Assembly (NCBI GenBank): GCA_947258695.1
Contig: CAMYJG010000020.1
Location: 1-37,874, forward strand
DNA length: 37,874 nucleotides
Reading direction: 5' to 3'
DNA from: an uncultured Ectothiorhodospiraceae bacterium
Lineage (GTDB): Bacteria > Pseudomonadota > Gammaproteobacteria > UBA6429 > Thiohalophilaceae
Part shown: positions 1-9,340 of the stretch, one piece after another
Layout of the letters: every line of letters begins with the position of its first letter
How positions within the stretch are numbered: position 1 is the stretch's first letter
Program-made: the position numbers and the translations under genes
Notes under the pieces: generated by a model
Database searches by the model: none
Seen by the model: only the letters and a program-made list of their open reading frames with translations
What the model was told of the DNA's origin: nothing

Positions 1-1073
1 TTTTGTTTTACAACCAGCGGGTTTCGCGTTGAGGTTTTCGTTTTTTCGACATCAGGTAATGAAGTCACTGCAGTCCAGACTGAGCGTGCTGTACCAGTAC
101 TAGGCGTATAAAAATTTTCAAAATAAATCCCGTTATTCGCTAAGGCATCCATATGAGGTGTTGGATCTAGTGGGTTGCCAGCAACGCCCATTTTGTATGA
201 CGAGAATGATTCCAGTATGACAACAATAATATTTGGTTGTGTCTTGAAACGTTTTTGCGGCGTGATGTGACGATCGAAGTTAAGTGTATTAACATCAGGT
301 TTGGAAACGCCAAGTGATGCGGCGACTTCCGGATAATATTTTTTTACTTTATCGGTATCAAAATTAATTTCCCGATTTTTTAAGGTATTTAAAAAATAAA
401 GAATCGGGTTCATTGCTACGGTAGGAGCAAAGTTATGCGTACTAAAAAAAGCATCGCTCCAACGCAGCGGGTAATAAGAAACTTTGCCGTATAGCCCAAA
501 GATAACGATAAAGGTACTAATGGTACCCAGTAATACTTTGCGCTTACGCGTATGCATCGGCACAAGTACATCTGAATAGTAATTAATAACTTTATTCAGA
601 ATAAAGACATAAACCGCGGTGATCGATAACAATAATAAACTTAACCAGATAATTGGGTAAGTTGACCAGACCATTTCCATTGAAATACTGAAGTTTTGTA
701 AAAAACGAATGGCCGAGGCATCAAGGGGCTTATGCAGGTAACTAAAATATGCAAAGTTAATAAAATAAACCAGCAAGATAAATGAAAAAATAACGGCCTG
801 TATGCTTAACCAGAAGCGGCGGTTAAAGTCAGATTCGAATGGGCTTAGAAAGCGGATACCGGCAAGTAAGAACACCGGTAAGGTCATCATCAAGCTGAGA
901 CGTAAATCAAACTTTAATCCAAGGTAAAATGCCTGTAATAATTCAGCAGCCAGGATCGGATCGGCTGGATTCTTAAAATACCAATACATGCCAAAACGTA
1001 AGAGAAAGAAGGCGACTAAGTGAATTCCTGTTGCAACTAAAATGTAACGAAACAGGCGGGGAATATTATGCAT
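1..1073 (-). CDS. LTA synthase/phosphoglycerol (or phosphoethanolamine) transferase family protein, partial (3' end outside window)
   Basis: I translated this minus-strand frame by hand. It is open from an ATG at 1073 to the window edge, giving 357 residues with no stop. The N-terminus has about five hydrophobic segments (roughly residues 7-27, 45-72, 88-112, 138-160, 180-197), the topology of LtaS/OpgB-type enzymes. The extracytoplasmic alkaline-phosphatase-superfamily domain then begins: NIIVVILESF (281-290) supplies the metal-binding Glu288, and STGTARS (325-331) holds the likely nucleophile Thr328. Family members move phosphoglycerol or phosphoethanolamine from a lipid donor onto an envelope acceptor; the substrate cannot be read from this part. 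The gene is divergent from the metallophosphatase at 1175. The rest of the catalytic domain lies left of the window, so intactness is unknown. Confidence 0.85.
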   Translation of the reverse strand, partial: MHNIPRLFRYILVATGIHLVAFFLLRFGMYWYFKNPADPILAAELLQAFYLGLKFDLRLSLMMTLPVFLLAGIRFLSPFESDFNRRFWLSIQAVIFSFILLVYFINFAYFSYLHKPLDASAIRFLQNFSISMEMVWSTYPIIWLSLLLLSITAVYVFILNKVINYYSDVLVPMHTRKRKVLLGTISTFIVIFGLYGKVSYYPLRWSDAFFSTHNFAPTVAMNPILYFLNTLKNREINFDTDKVKKYYPEVAASLGVSKPDVNTLNFDRHITPQKRFKTQPNIIVVILESFSSYKMGVAGNPLDPTPHMDALANNGIYFENFYTPSTGTARSVWTAVTSLPDVEKTKTSTRNPLVVKQ

Positions 1074-1174
1074 ATTGGTCCAGTTGTGTATGATATTCTC
1101 TATATAATAGGGTCACGATTATACCGTATCAACCCTGAAATTAGTCAATCAGCAGCAAACGTAAGGAAAGAAAA

Positions 1175-2545
1175 ATGGCAGTTTTACGCCGATTAATAAA
1201 GTATGCAGGCATATTTATTCTAGGTCTGATAGTTCTATATGCCATTGGCCGGCCGATTCATAAATTAATCGATGATTTTTATGACGGGGTACGGGAACCA
1301 TACTTACAAATGCTGTCCCCCAGTGCAGTAACGGTACGTTGGCAGAGTGAGAAAGAATTTATCGGTGTTGTACGCTATGGATTACAAGCCGATCAATTAA
1401 CCGAAGTTAACAAAGAATCCACTGCTGACGAAGAGCATGAAATTCGTATATCGAATTTGAAACCCGGCACTAAATATTTTTATAGTGTGGGTGATGGCGC
1501 TGCAACAGAATTTTCGGGCAAGGACTTTTGGTTTAAAACCGCGCCGCTGAGTAAACAAAGCAACAATGAATCAGTTCGTTTTTGGGTAACGGGCGACCAG
1601 GGTTACCCTAATGTTGTTCAAACACAGGTCAGGGATGCGATGTTGAACTGGACGAAACAAAATCCCCGTTTAAAACCAGCATTACCGCGGCTAGATTTCT
1701 GGATCACCACCGGTGATAACGCTTACCGCTCTGGTAGTAATGAGCAATTCCAGGCAGGTTTTTTTGAACCGTATAAATCTATTTTAAGAAACACACCGGT
1801 GTGGCCTGCCTATGGTAATCATGATTCACGGCGCTGGGTCTTTTTTGATATTTTTACTTTTCCAACCCGCGCCGAAGTCGGTGGTGTTGCATCTGGCACT
1901 GAACATTATTATTCATTTGATTATGCCAATATTCATTTTGTGATGTTAGATACCCAGGACAGTGATCATGATATCAATGGCGAGATGTTGAGTTGGCTTA
2001 AAAAAGATTTGCAACAAACTAAACAACAATGGTTAATCGCAGTTTTTCATCATCCACCGTATACCAAAGGATCACATAACTCTGATGATAAGGGGGATAG
2101 TGACGGGCGTTTATTTACGGTCAGAGAAAATATTCTTCCTTTATTAGAACGTGCGGGCGTCGACCTGGTTTTATCGGGTCATAGTCATATGTATGAACGT
2201 TCCGAGTTAATGAATTGTCATTATGGTGAATCAAGTAGTTTTACACCCGCGATGATTAGAGCTAAAAATAAAAACGGTATTTATACAAAGAAAGAGAATA
2301 AGATTTCTGCCAGCTCCGGAACCATCTATACGGTGATCGGCTCGTCTTCCAAGGTTGATATTGGACCATTGGATCATGTTGCGTTGCCTTATTCTTTACA
2401 GCAAGCGGGCTCAATGATTATTGATGTGGATAATAATAAGCTAAAAGCGTTTTTTATTAATAAAGAGACGAAAGTCAGCGATAGTTTTGAAATTATTAAG
2501 GGCGCAGAAGGCGGTACCATAAAACTGCCTTGTGGTGAAAACTAG
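1175..2545 (+). CDS. Membrane-anchored purple acid phosphatase-like metallophosphoesterase
   Basis: The 456-residue protein has one N-terminal hydrophobic anchor (about 10-25) and no lipobox, so the rest probably faces the periplasm. A fibronectin-III-like N-domain (about 40-123, ending WFKTAP) precedes a calcineurin-like domain carrying the purple-acid-phosphatase metal ligands in order: GDQGYP (140-145), GDNAY (180-184), GNHD (214-217), FHHPPY (291-296) and GHSHMYER (335-342). This predicts a two-metal phosphomonoesterase or phosphodiesterase. The ATG has an AAGGAAAG ribosome site just upstream. Its stop overlaps the stop of the convergent diguanylate cyclase gene by a few bases. Divergence from the LtaS-like gene hints at a shared role in envelope phosphate chemistry, which is inference. 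Substrate unknown. Confidence 0.85.
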   Translation: MAVLRRLIKYAGIFILGLIVLYAIGRPIHKLIDDFYDGVREPYLQMLSPSAVTVRWQSEKEFIGVVRYGLQADQLTEVNKESTADEEHEIRISNLKPGTKYFYSVGDGAATEFSGKDFWFKTAPLSKQSNNESVRFWVTGDQGYPNVVQTQVRDAMLNWTKQNPRLKPALPRLDFWITTGDNAYRSGSNEQFQAGFFEPYKSILRNTPVWPAYGNHDSRRWVFFDIFTFPTRAEVGGVASGTEHYYSFDYANIHFVMLDTQDSDHDINGEMLSWLKKDLQQTKQQWLIAVFHHPPYTKGSHNSDDKGDSDGRLFTVRENILPLLERAGVDLVLSGHSHMYERSELMNCHYGESSSFTPAMIRAKNKNGIYTKKENKISASSGTIYTVIGSSSKVDIGPLDHVALPYSLQQAGSMIIDVDNNKLKAFFINKETKVSDSFEIIKGAEGGTIKLPCGEN

Positions 2546-3324
2546 GCAGCTACTACTTTATTTCTTCCGGATTCTTTTGCTTTGTATAGTGCATCGTCAG
2601 CCCGGTTAAATACCGAGCTTAAATTATCGTCTGAATTGAGCTCGGCTACGCCAAGGCTTATGGTTATTTTTTCTCTATGTGGAAACTCAGCACGCTCTAC
2701 GCACTGGCGAATTCGCTCAGCAAGTTCTTCGGCGGGCTGCCTGGCCGTTTCAGGTAAAAGTAGTGCAAATTCTTCTACGCCTATACGACCAAATATATCT
2801 GTGGTGCGAATTACGTTTGATACGGTACGTGCTAAAACTTGTATTGCTTCATCACCTGCTGCGTGACCAAAAGTATCATTGACGTGTTTAAAGTGATCGA
2901 TATCAAGCATGATGACAGTTAAAGGGTGCTGGTGACGATCATTACGAATGATTTCGTAACGCGCCAGTTCAAAAAATTTTCTACGGTTAAATATCTGGGT
3001 TAAGTCATCAATAGTTGCCAGCTTTTCAAGTTGCTCGGTTCTCATTTCGACGAGACCTTGCAGATTATTTTTGTGTTTCTCTAATTCATGATTAATCATT
3101 TCTTGCTGTAACATTAATGAACGGGCAAATATGGTGACGATTACAAATAAAAAAAGAACAATGGCACGCATATATATTTCATGTGTGCCGGGGGCAAAGA
3201 TACTTTCAAGAATTGATTCATCTCCATCGCCAAAAATATACACGTCAATAAGAGCATCGAGACACCAGAAGATAGCACTGGCGAGTATGCCTATGGCAAA
3301 AACGAGGTTTGAGTTTTTTATCAT
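2542..3324 (-). CDS. Membrane-bound GGDEF-family diguanylate cyclase with variant GVEEF signature
   Basis: This is a GGDEF-domain protein (260-262 residues) that would make cyclic di-GMP from two GTP. Two N-terminal membrane segments (about 9-33 and 52-70) lead into a coiled-coil linker (about 72-103) and a GGDEF domain (about 104-262). Visible motifs are DDLTQIFNRR, DIDHFKHVNDTFGHAAGD, an inhibitory-site RTTD (175-178) and, exactly five residues later, GVEEF (184-188). The second Gly of GG(D/E)EF is replaced by Val; I checked the codons as GGC GTA GAA GAA TTT. All other catalytic landmarks look intact, so activity is uncertain. The ATG at 3324 has AAGG seven bases upstream; an ATG two codons earlier (3330) is too close to that site. 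It sits downstream of purH on the same strand. Confidence 0.88.
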   Translation of the reverse strand: MIKNSNLVFAIGILASAIFWCLDALIDVYIFGDGDESILESIFAPGTHEIYMRAIVLFLFVIVTIFARSLMLQQEMINHELEKHKNNLQGLVEMRTEQLEKLATIDDLTQIFNRRKFFELARYEIIRNDRHQHPLTVIMLDIDHFKHVNDTFGHAAGDEAIQVLARTVSNVIRTTDIFGRIGVEEFALLLPETARQPAEELAERIRQCVERAEFPHREKITISLGVAELNSDDNLSSVFNRADDALYKAKESGRNKVVAA

Positions 3325-3403
3325 GTTCATACCTTAATAATATCGAATCATCGAGGTATAAACTTTAGCGGATTAAGTAAAATTTAATCCAAATTGAGGG
3401 GGA

Positions 3404-3438
3404 TTAGCCTTACCCTGTAAAAAGCATGGCAAGGCTAA
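3404..3438 (-). terminator. Possible hairpin downstream of purH
   Basis: TTAGCCTTACC (3404-3414) pairs with GGCAAGGCTAA (3428-3438) with one mismatch, just past the purH stop in the direction of transcription. No strong T run follows on the minus strand, so it may be a weak or Rho-assisted terminator or simply a stable 3' end. Confidence 0.35.
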
Positions 3439-3457
3439 TAACCATAAGCTGTGAGGG

Positions 3458-5023
3458 CTAATGCCTGAAATGGCGCATGCCGGTAAAGACCATAGCAATA
3501 TTGTGTTCATTTGCCGCGGCGATGACTTCTTCATCACGCATGGAACCGCCAGGCTGAATAACCGCAGTAATACCATCTGCTGCCGCTTGATCTAAACCAT
3601 CACGGAATGGGAAGAAAGCATCACTGGCCATGACCGAGCCTTTAACTTCAAGGCTGGCATGTTCAGCTTTGATACTGGCAATGCGGGCCGAGTTAACACG
3701 GCTCATTTGCCCGGCACCGACACCAATGGTCATTTTATCTTTTGCATAAACGATGGCATTGGATTTAACAAATTTGGCAACACCCCAGCTGAACAACAGA
3801 TCCTGCATTTCCTCTTCAGTCGGTTGGCGCTTAGTGACCACTTTTAAATCGTTATACAGTTCCAGGTCAGCATCTTGTACCAATAAACCACCATTAACAC
3901 GTTTGAAGTCTAAACGCTTTGTCTCTTGTTCAGCCCACTCACCACATTCTAATAAACGCACGTTCTTTTTCTTGGCAACGGCTTTGATCGCTTCTTTACT
4001 GATTTTGGGTGCGATAATGACTTCGACAAACTGGCGATCAACGATTGTTGCGGCTGTTTCCCCATCAAGTTCCTGGTTAAAGGCAATAATGCCACCAAAG
4101 GCGGATTCAGGATCGGTGGCGTAAGCCAGTTCGTAGGCTTCTAAAATATTATGACTGGTTGCAACACCACAAGGATTAGCATGTTTAACAATGACGCAAC
4201 TTGGACCATCATTAAATTGTTTTACACACTCTAAAGCAGCATCGGTATCACCGATGTTGTTGTAGGAAAGTTCTTTGCCCTGGATTTGTTGTGCGGTAGC
4301 TATACTGGCATGAGTTGAGTTTTGTTCAATATAAAACGCCGCTGCCTGGTGTGGATTTTCTCCGTAACGCATTTCCTGTGTTTTATGGTACTGGCTGTTG
4401 AAGGTACGAGGGAAGGTTGTTTTATTTCCATCAGCTTCAATACAACCTAAGTAGTTTGAAATGGCGCCATCGTAATGCGAGGTATGTTCAAAAGTTTTCA
4501 CCGCGAGGTCAAACCGTGTGGCATCGGTGACTTCACCTTTATGATCTTTTAATTCATTTAATACCCGGTTGTAGTCATTGGCATCAACCACCACGGTAAC
4601 CGAGGCATGGTTCTTTGCCGCTGAACGCAACATGGTAGGGCCACCGATGTCGATATTTTCAATCGCGAGTTCAAGGCTACAGTCTTCTTTAGCCACGGTT
4701 TCTTCAAACGGGTAGAGGTTAACAACTACCATATCGATCGGGGGAATATCATGTTCCTGCATAACGGTTTCATCAGTACCGCGACGTCCCAGCAAGCCAC
4801 CATGAATTTTTGGATGCAGTGTTTTAACTCGGCCGTCCATCATTTCCGGGAAACCGGTGTAGTCAGAAACTTCGATAACAGGTACACCATTATCTGCGAG
4901 TAGTTTAGCCGTGCCACCAGTAGAAAGAATCTCAATGCCGTGATAGGTGTAGAGACTTTTTGCAAATTCGACAATACCGGATTTATCCGAGACACTGATT
5001 AATGCGCGGGTAATTTTAGACAT
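3458..5023 (-). CDS. purH: Bifunctional AICAR formyltransferase / IMP cyclohydrolase
   Basis: PurH catalyses the last two steps of de novo IMP synthesis in the cytoplasm: formylation of AICAR with 10-formyl-THF, then ring closure. The 521 residues match the usual family length. The N-terminal MGS-like cyclohydrolase domain starts [15 protein letters not shown] and contains the STGGTAK loop (34-40) and [13 protein letters not shown] (64-76). The C-terminal transformylase domain carries the catalytic Lys-His pair in VKHANPCG (K280, H281). No purD follows, unlike the purHD operon of enteric bacteria; a diguanylate cyclase gene lies downstream instead. A MITE-like palindrome separates it from fis upstream. 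Confidence 0.97.
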   Translation of the reverse strand: MSKITRALISVSDKSGIVEFAKSLYTYHGIEILSTGGTAKLLADNGVPVIEVSDYTGFPEMMDGRVKTLHPKIHGGLLGRRGTDETVMQEHDIPPIDMVVVNLYPFEETVAKEDCSLELAIENIDIGGPTMLRSAAKNHASVTVVVDANDYNRVLNELKDHKGEVTDATRFDLAVKTFEHTSHYDGAISNYLGCIEADGNKTTFPRTFNSQYHKTQEMRYGENPHQAAAFYIEQNSTHASIATAQQIQGKELSYNNIGDTDAALECVKQFNDGPSCVIVKHANPCGVATSHNILEAYELAYATDPESAFGGIIAFNQELDGETAATIVDRQFVEVIIAPKISKEAIKAVAKKKNVRLLECGEWAEQETKRLDFKRVNGGLLVQDADLELYNDLKVVTKRQPTEEEMQDLLFSWGVAKFVKSNAIVYAKDKMTIGVGAGQMSRVNSARIASIKAEHASLEVKGSVMASDAFFPFRDGLDQAAADGITAVIQPGGSMRDEEVIAAANEHNIAMVFTGMRHFRH

Positions 5024-5059
5024 GATAACTTCCGTAATTTAAAAATAAGTTGACTATAA

Positions 5060-5200
5060 CCACGAAGGGCACGAAGCACACAAAGAGGAAAATTTTAAAC
5101 CGGAGAAAGCTCTAGGGAAATTTTATTTTAGTCCCAGAAAATCCATTATTTCTCATGGTTCATTTTTAACTTTTCTTAGTGTTCTTCGTGCCCTTGGTGG
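5060..5200. repeat. MITE-like inverted-repeat element (~141 bp) between fis and purH
   Basis: The left arm, CCACGAAGGGCACGAAG followed by CACACAAAG (5060-5085), is mirrored by a right arm (5175-5200) whose reverse complement reads CCACCAAGGGCACGAAG then AACACTAAG. The core GGGCACGAAG is identical. The interior is AT-rich with no ORF. Arms built from short CNCGAAG-type units are common in intergenic repeats of many bacteria. A related element of similar size lies at 12081-12226. It may act as a transcript boundary after fis. Confidence 0.75.
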
Positions 5201-5217
5201 CAAAAATATATTTTAGT

Positions 5218-5511
5218 TTAGTCGTTTAAACCATACATTTTTAATTTTTTGCGTAAGGTTCCACGATTAATTCCGAGTAGCTCAGAAGCTTTACTTTGGT
5301 TACCCTTGGTGTATTCCAATACACTGCGGAATAAAGGTTCTTCAATTTCACTTAAAACCATTTGATAAAGATCATTGGTTTCATGACCGTCTAATTGTTT
5401 AAAGTAACCTTGCATTGCATCCTCAACGCAAGTTTTTAAAGGTTTTCTGGTTTCTTCTTGTTGTGGATGTAGTTGTGTAATAGCAGGGTCCACTAAGGCG
5501 GCTTCTGTCAT
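5218..5511 (-). CDS. fis: DNA-binding protein Fis
   Basis: Fis is a small homodimeric nucleoid protein that bends DNA and activates rRNA and other growth-related promoters. The 97-residue product has the typical C-terminal helix-turn-helix: QSKASELLGINRGTLRKKLK, ending MYGLND, nearly the family consensus. The N-terminal ~45 residues are variable, as usual. The start codon overlaps the dusB stop as ATGA, so the two genes are translationally coupled in the classic dusB-fis operon. Confidence 0.96.
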   Translation of the reverse strand: MTEAALVDPAITQLHPQQEETRKPLKTCVEDAMQGYFKQLDGHETNDLYQMVLSEIEEPLFRSVLEYTKGNQSKASELLGINRGTLRKKLKMYGLND

Positions 5512-6494
5512 GCTGCTATTTCCTCCTTATATAATAAGCGTTCAAAAAAATCATGAGTCATACTAAGCTGCTCATCGATGGTGTCGACCCGACATACTGC
5601 CTGACGGAAAGCCGCGCCATGCGACTGACCTTTGCTGTACCAGCTGATGTGTTTGCGGGCCACACGCACACCAGTAAACTCCCCATAAAAAGCATAAAGA
5701 TTTTCTAAATGACCGAGCAAAATGTCACGGATTTCTGTGACGCTTGGCTCAGCCAGGTGTTCACCTGTCGCCAGGTAGTGTTCAATTTCACGAAAGATCC
5801 AGGGACGGCCTTGCGCTGCCCGACCAATCATCACGGCATCCGCATTGGTGTAGTCGAGCACAAATTTCGCTTTTTCCGGTGTCTTGATATCACCATTGGC
5901 AACGACGGGAATCGTCACCCGGCTTTTTACGTCCGCAATGGTGTCGTATTCTGCATCACCACGATATTGATCAGCACGCGTGCGACCATGTATCGCTAAT
6001 GATTGAATACCTGAATCTTCAGCTATACGCGCAATATTTACTGCATTTCGATTTTGTTGGTCCCAACCGGTACGAATTTTTAGTGTGACAGGAATATCCA
6101 CGGCTTCCACCACGGCGGAAAGAATATTGCCCACTAATTTTTCGTCTTGTAACAAGGCTGAGCCAGCGAGTACATTACATACCTTTTTAGCCGGGCAGCC
6201 CATATTGATATCGATGATTTGCGCACCGTTATCATGGTTGTATTTTGCAGCTTCGGCCATCATGGCGGGCTCGGTTCCCATTATTTGAACCGATTTTGGA
6301 TCCGTTTCACCGTCATGTGAGGCACGACGTTTAGTTTTGTCGCTGCCCCATAACAATGAATTAGATGAAACCATTTCAGACACAGCCATGCCTGCACCTA
6401 AATCACGGCACAACTTGCGAAATGGCAAGTCAGTGACGCCAGCCATAGGGGCAAGTATCAGTTTGTTACTTAACTGGAATGGACCAATCTGCAT
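5508..6494 (-). CDS. dusB: tRNA-dihydrouridine synthase B
   Basis: DusB is a flavin enzyme that reduces a uridine in the tRNA D-loop to dihydrouridine. The start is taken as the ATG at 6494, giving 328 residues beginning MQIGPFQL; this matches the family's normal N-terminus, whereas the longer frame from 6566 adds 24 unrelated residues. Visible features are the FMN-binding LAPMAGVTDLPFR, the catalytic Cys in INMGCPAKKVCN, KIRTGW, the IHGRTRADQY loop and IPVVANGDI followed by AVMIGRAAQGRPW. It overlaps fis by four bases. No strong ribosome site is visible upstream. Confidence 0.95.
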   Translation of the reverse strand: MQIGPFQLSNKLILAPMAGVTDLPFRKLCRDLGAGMAVSEMVSSNSLLWGSDKTKRRASHDGETDPKSVQIMGTEPAMMAEAAKYNHDNGAQIIDINMGCPAKKVCNVLAGSALLQDEKLVGNILSAVVEAVDIPVTLKIRTGWDQQNRNAVNIARIAEDSGIQSLAIHGRTRADQYRGDAEYDTIADVKSRVTIPVVANGDIKTPEKAKFVLDYTNADAVMIGRAAQGRPWIFREIEHYLATGEHLAEPSVTEIRDILLGHLENLYAFYGEFTGVRVARKHISWYSKGQSHGAAFRQAVCRVDTIDEQLSMTHDFFERLLYKEEIAA

Positions 6495-6690
6495 AGTTAA
6501 CCAAAATATTCGAAAAATTATAAAATTGACGCTCTTGGGGGAGAGCAATAATACATCTAGTGGCAAAAAATATTAAGTGTTCAAGCTCAATTATGTTGCT
6601 TGATCATCGATACCAGATGCGCTAGGGACGTGCTCGTATTCGCAAATACTAATTATCTAAAATACCCAAAATGGGACGATTTTTTTTAAA

Positions 6691-8322
6691 TCAGAGGAAA
6701 GTAAATTCAAAGTTGATAGCATCTCTGCCTGGATCAATAACTTCAAAATTTATATGCACCGGTGTTTTCGATTTCATTAATAAAAATGGATTACTGATTT
6801 TTCCCATATACGTTTTTGCATTAAAAACACGTTCCGCAACCACGTTTCCTGAAATATCAGACAGACGTATATGAATATCGGGGTAAGGTTGAGCAAAATA
6901 AGCATTATTGATCATTGCCGCACTGATCAATAACGCATTTTTTTCTTTCGGATGAAGACGAACATCGCGACTGATCAGCTCTATTTGTTTTGTATCGCGT
7001 GGTCCCGAGTAATAACAACCTATAGTTTCACAAAATGATTCTAAAAGCGGGCGCGCCGACGGCATCATGTTAACTATTTCATGTGCACGAAAATAAGTTA
7101 ACTGGGAGAATGAAACAAGCAGTAAAAAAATAGTTAATGGGATGGTCACTGCGGGTGAAAATAAACGTCGTGAAGGGGTATCTAAGTTTTCCAGCTCATC
7201 ACGTAAATGTAATGGAACTTCATAATCATCCGAGTGTTTGCCTATGCTGAGATCACTGAAGCTCTCTTGGTTGGTATCTTCTATAACTATTTTTTCAGCG
7301 ACGTCACTGTTATTAAAATCGCTTAAATCAACCTGGTCAAACAGGGCTTCTTCGTTAATAGCGGCTGCTTTTTCAGGTTTATTTTCAGAGGTTGTTTCTT
7401 CCAGTTCAAAATCCAGGTCATCGTCATCATCAAACTTATCGTCATCGACGTCTTTTATTTGTTCGCCAACTGTTTCAGGTTCGAAAATTTCAAACTCATC
7501 TGCAATTTCGGTATTGTCGGCTGTCGCTGGCGTTTTGTCTTCTTCTGAGTCGTCATCAAGTTGGATAAAATCAAACTCGCTATTAATATCATAGTCTTCG
7601 TTATCATTATCATTTTTTTCTTCTGGCGTATTGATGTCGAGAGACATCTGTCCTTCCATTTCATTGAAGATATCAGCTACGCTCGCGGCACTGGTCGCGT
7701 TATACGCATCGGTATCAAATACATCACTGTTGTTATCTTGATCCGGGATATATTTTTCAGCTTCATCCTTAACTTCAATATCGGGTTTTACTTTAATTTT
7801 ATCAGCGCTTGTTTGTAAAAATGGATTGTCAGTATTTTTATTTTCGGTTGCTTGAGTGAGTTCATCAATGGCTGCATTGAGGTCAAAGCTGTCATCAAAA
7901 ATATCATCATCCATCTCACTGGCTTGTTCTGAGACAGAATCAAGATTAATACTCTCCATCTCATCACTATCGAGGTTGCCGATATCAGCGATCATGGTCG
8001 CATCGGCTTTAAATTCTGGCGCAGGAGTTAACTTTTCTTTTGTTTTTTCTGGCTTAACTTTTTCTGTTTTTGCAGCTGGGGTAATTTTTTCTTCTTTTGC
8101 ACTAGCCTTGGATTTAATTACTTCGGCTTGTTTACTTTGCACGGTTGCTTTTGGGCTGGCTGGCTTTGAAGTCAGCTGACTAACGGGTAAATCATCGATA
8201 GCGTTTTCGGTGGCATTAAAAACGAGTTGGCAATGTCCGCAACGTACCTTGCCTTTTGCGATGGCAAGGTGGCGCTCAGTAACTCTAAAGCAGGTCGAAC
8301 ATTCTGGACAACGGGTATACAT
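6691..8322 (-). CDS. Zinc-ribbon plus DUF3426 single-pass membrane protein
   Basis: The 543-residue protein begins with an MJ0042-type zinc ribbon (CPECSTCF at 5-12, CGHCQLVF at 33-40). A long linker (about 45-385) is very acidic and low in complexity, rich in Asp, Glu, Asn and Ser. One membrane helix (about 391-411) follows, then a DUF3426 domain (about 412-543). Such proteins commonly sit between prmA and dusB-fis in gammaproteobacteria, as here. Function is unknown. Topology suggests a cytoplasmic zinc ribbon and acidic tail with an external C-terminal domain. The acidic region is the most unusual part, being longer than I would expect for the family. Confidence 0.85.
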   Translation of the reverse strand: MYTRCPECSTCFRVTERHLAIAKGKVRCGHCQLVFNATENAIDDLPVSQLTSKPASPKATVQSKQAEVIKSKASAKEEKITPAAKTEKVKPEKTKEKLTPAPEFKADATMIADIGNLDSDEMESINLDSVSEQASEMDDDIFDDSFDLNAAIDELTQATENKNTDNPFLQTSADKIKVKPDIEVKDEAEKYIPDQDNNSDVFDTDAYNATSAASVADIFNEMEGQMSLDINTPEEKNDNDNEDYDINSEFDFIQLDDDSEEDKTPATADNTEIADEFEIFEPETVGEQIKDVDDDKFDDDDDLDFELEETTSENKPEKAAAINEEALFDQVDLSDFNNSDVAEKIVIEDTNQESFSDLSIGKHSDDYEVPLHLRDELENLDTPSRRLFSPAVTIPLTIFLLLVSFSQLTYFRAHEIVNMMPSARPLLESFCETIGCYYSGPRDTKQIELISRDVRLHPKEKNALLISAAMINNAYFAQPYPDIHIRLSDISGNVVAERVFNAKTYMGKISNPFLLMKSKTPVHINFEVIDPGRDAINFEFTFL

Positions 8323-8380
8323 GCGCTAATTATACGCATAAGTCTTTATATATATGAAATAGTGATTATTTCGTGGAAAT

Positions 8381-9256
8381 TTACTTTCTTGTGCCAGCCA
8401 AACAAATCCAGTCTTCGTGTTGTTTCCAAATTTGAATATCAAACGAGTCAGCATAAGCCGCAAGAACATTTTCAGCTTGTTCAGCCAGGATACCTGAGAG
8501 CACAATCTGCCCCTTTTGCTCAGTTAATTGCGCAAAATAGGGCGCTAATTCAATCAGTGGAGAAGCCAGAATATTGGCCAGCAGTAATGGCGTAGACTGT
8601 TCCGGGAATTCTTTGGGCAGATAGGTTTTAATTTTGTCTGCGACATGATTCTTTTCTGCATTATCCCGGGTGGCAATGAGTGCCTGTGGATCAAGGTCGA
8701 TGGCTTCAGCGTGTTTCGCTCCCAGTAAAATTGCGCCAATGGCTAAAATGCCGGAGCCACAGCCAAAATCAATGATCTCTTTGCCAACAGGTGGGTTAGC
8801 ATCGAGCCATTCCAGGCACATTGAGGTTGTCGGGTGAGTACCGGTACCAAAGGCTAAACCGGGATCGAGCAGGATGTTTGCCGCGTCTGGCTGGGGTGGT
8901 TTAAAGGTGCTGGGTACCACCCAGAGTTTTTCACCAAACTGCATGGGTTTAAAGCTGTCCATCCAGGCGCGTACCCAGTCTTTGTCTTCGAGCTGCTCGC
9001 CTTTCCAGTCGGGGATGTCTTTTCTTAATTGTTGTTCGACTTGTTTAATGACCGCTTTTAAATCTTCATTGGCATCAAACAATCCCACCACGCGGGTTTG
9101 CGACCACATTGGCGTCGTGCCAGGAACGGGTTCTAATACCGGTTGGTCTTGCATGTCCTGCAAGGTGACCGAAACGGCACCGTGCTCCATTAAGGCATCG
9201 GATAATTGATCAGCTGTACTGTCATCTGTCGGTATAATAAGTTGTAACCAGGGCAT
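8381..9256 (-). CDS. prmA: Ribosomal protein L11 methyltransferase
   Basis: PrmA trimethylates lysines and the N-terminus of ribosomal protein L11 using S-adenosylmethionine. The ATG at 9256 gives 291 residues starting MPWLQLIIP, the usual family start; the open frame extends 19 codons further up but those residues do not look native. The N-terminal L11-recognition domain leads into the methyltransferase domain, with LLDPGLAFGTGTHPTT, SAM motif I IIDFGCGSGILAIGA and the substrate-side LLANILASPL. A strong terminator hairpin lies between accC and this gene, so it should have its own promoter within 9257-9296. Confidence 0.96.
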   Translation of the reverse strand: MPWLQLIIPTDDSTADQLSDALMEHGAVSVTLQDMQDQPVLEPVPGTTPMWSQTRVVGLFDANEDLKAVIKQVEQQLRKDIPDWKGEQLEDKDWVRAWMDSFKPMQFGEKLWVVPSTFKPPQPDAANILLDPGLAFGTGTHPTTSMCLEWLDANPPVGKEIIDFGCGSGILAIGAILLGAKHAEAIDLDPQALIATRDNAEKNHVADKIKTYLPKEFPEQSTPLLLANILASPLIELAPYFAQLTEQKGQIVLSGILAEQAENVLAAYADSFDIQIWKQHEDWICLAGTRK

Positions 9257-9289
9257 TAGTAGATCTTTTATAAAATATAATTTTAGTGC

Positions 9290-9320
9290 AAAGAAAAAAG
9301 CGGGTGAGTGCACCCGCTTT
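9290..9320 (-). terminator. Rho-independent terminator of the acc operon
   Basis: AAAGCGGGTG (9297-9306) and CACCCGCTTT (9311-9320) form a perfect 10-bp stem with a 4-base loop. Read on the minus strand it is followed by TTTTTCTT. It lies about 20 bases past the accC stop and separates accC from prmA. Confidence 0.9.
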
Positions 9321-9340
9321 TAGTTTAGATTAAGTCAAAG

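Noticed and set aside
5060-5200. CRISPR-like repetition of CACGAAG units
   Set aside because: The units form the arms of one inverted-repeat element; there are no regular spacers or cas genes.
7238-8179. Plus-strand frames opposite the acidic linker of the DUF3426 gene
   Set aside because: The Ser-rich peptides are mirror products of Asp/Glu codon runs on the other strand, with no start signals.
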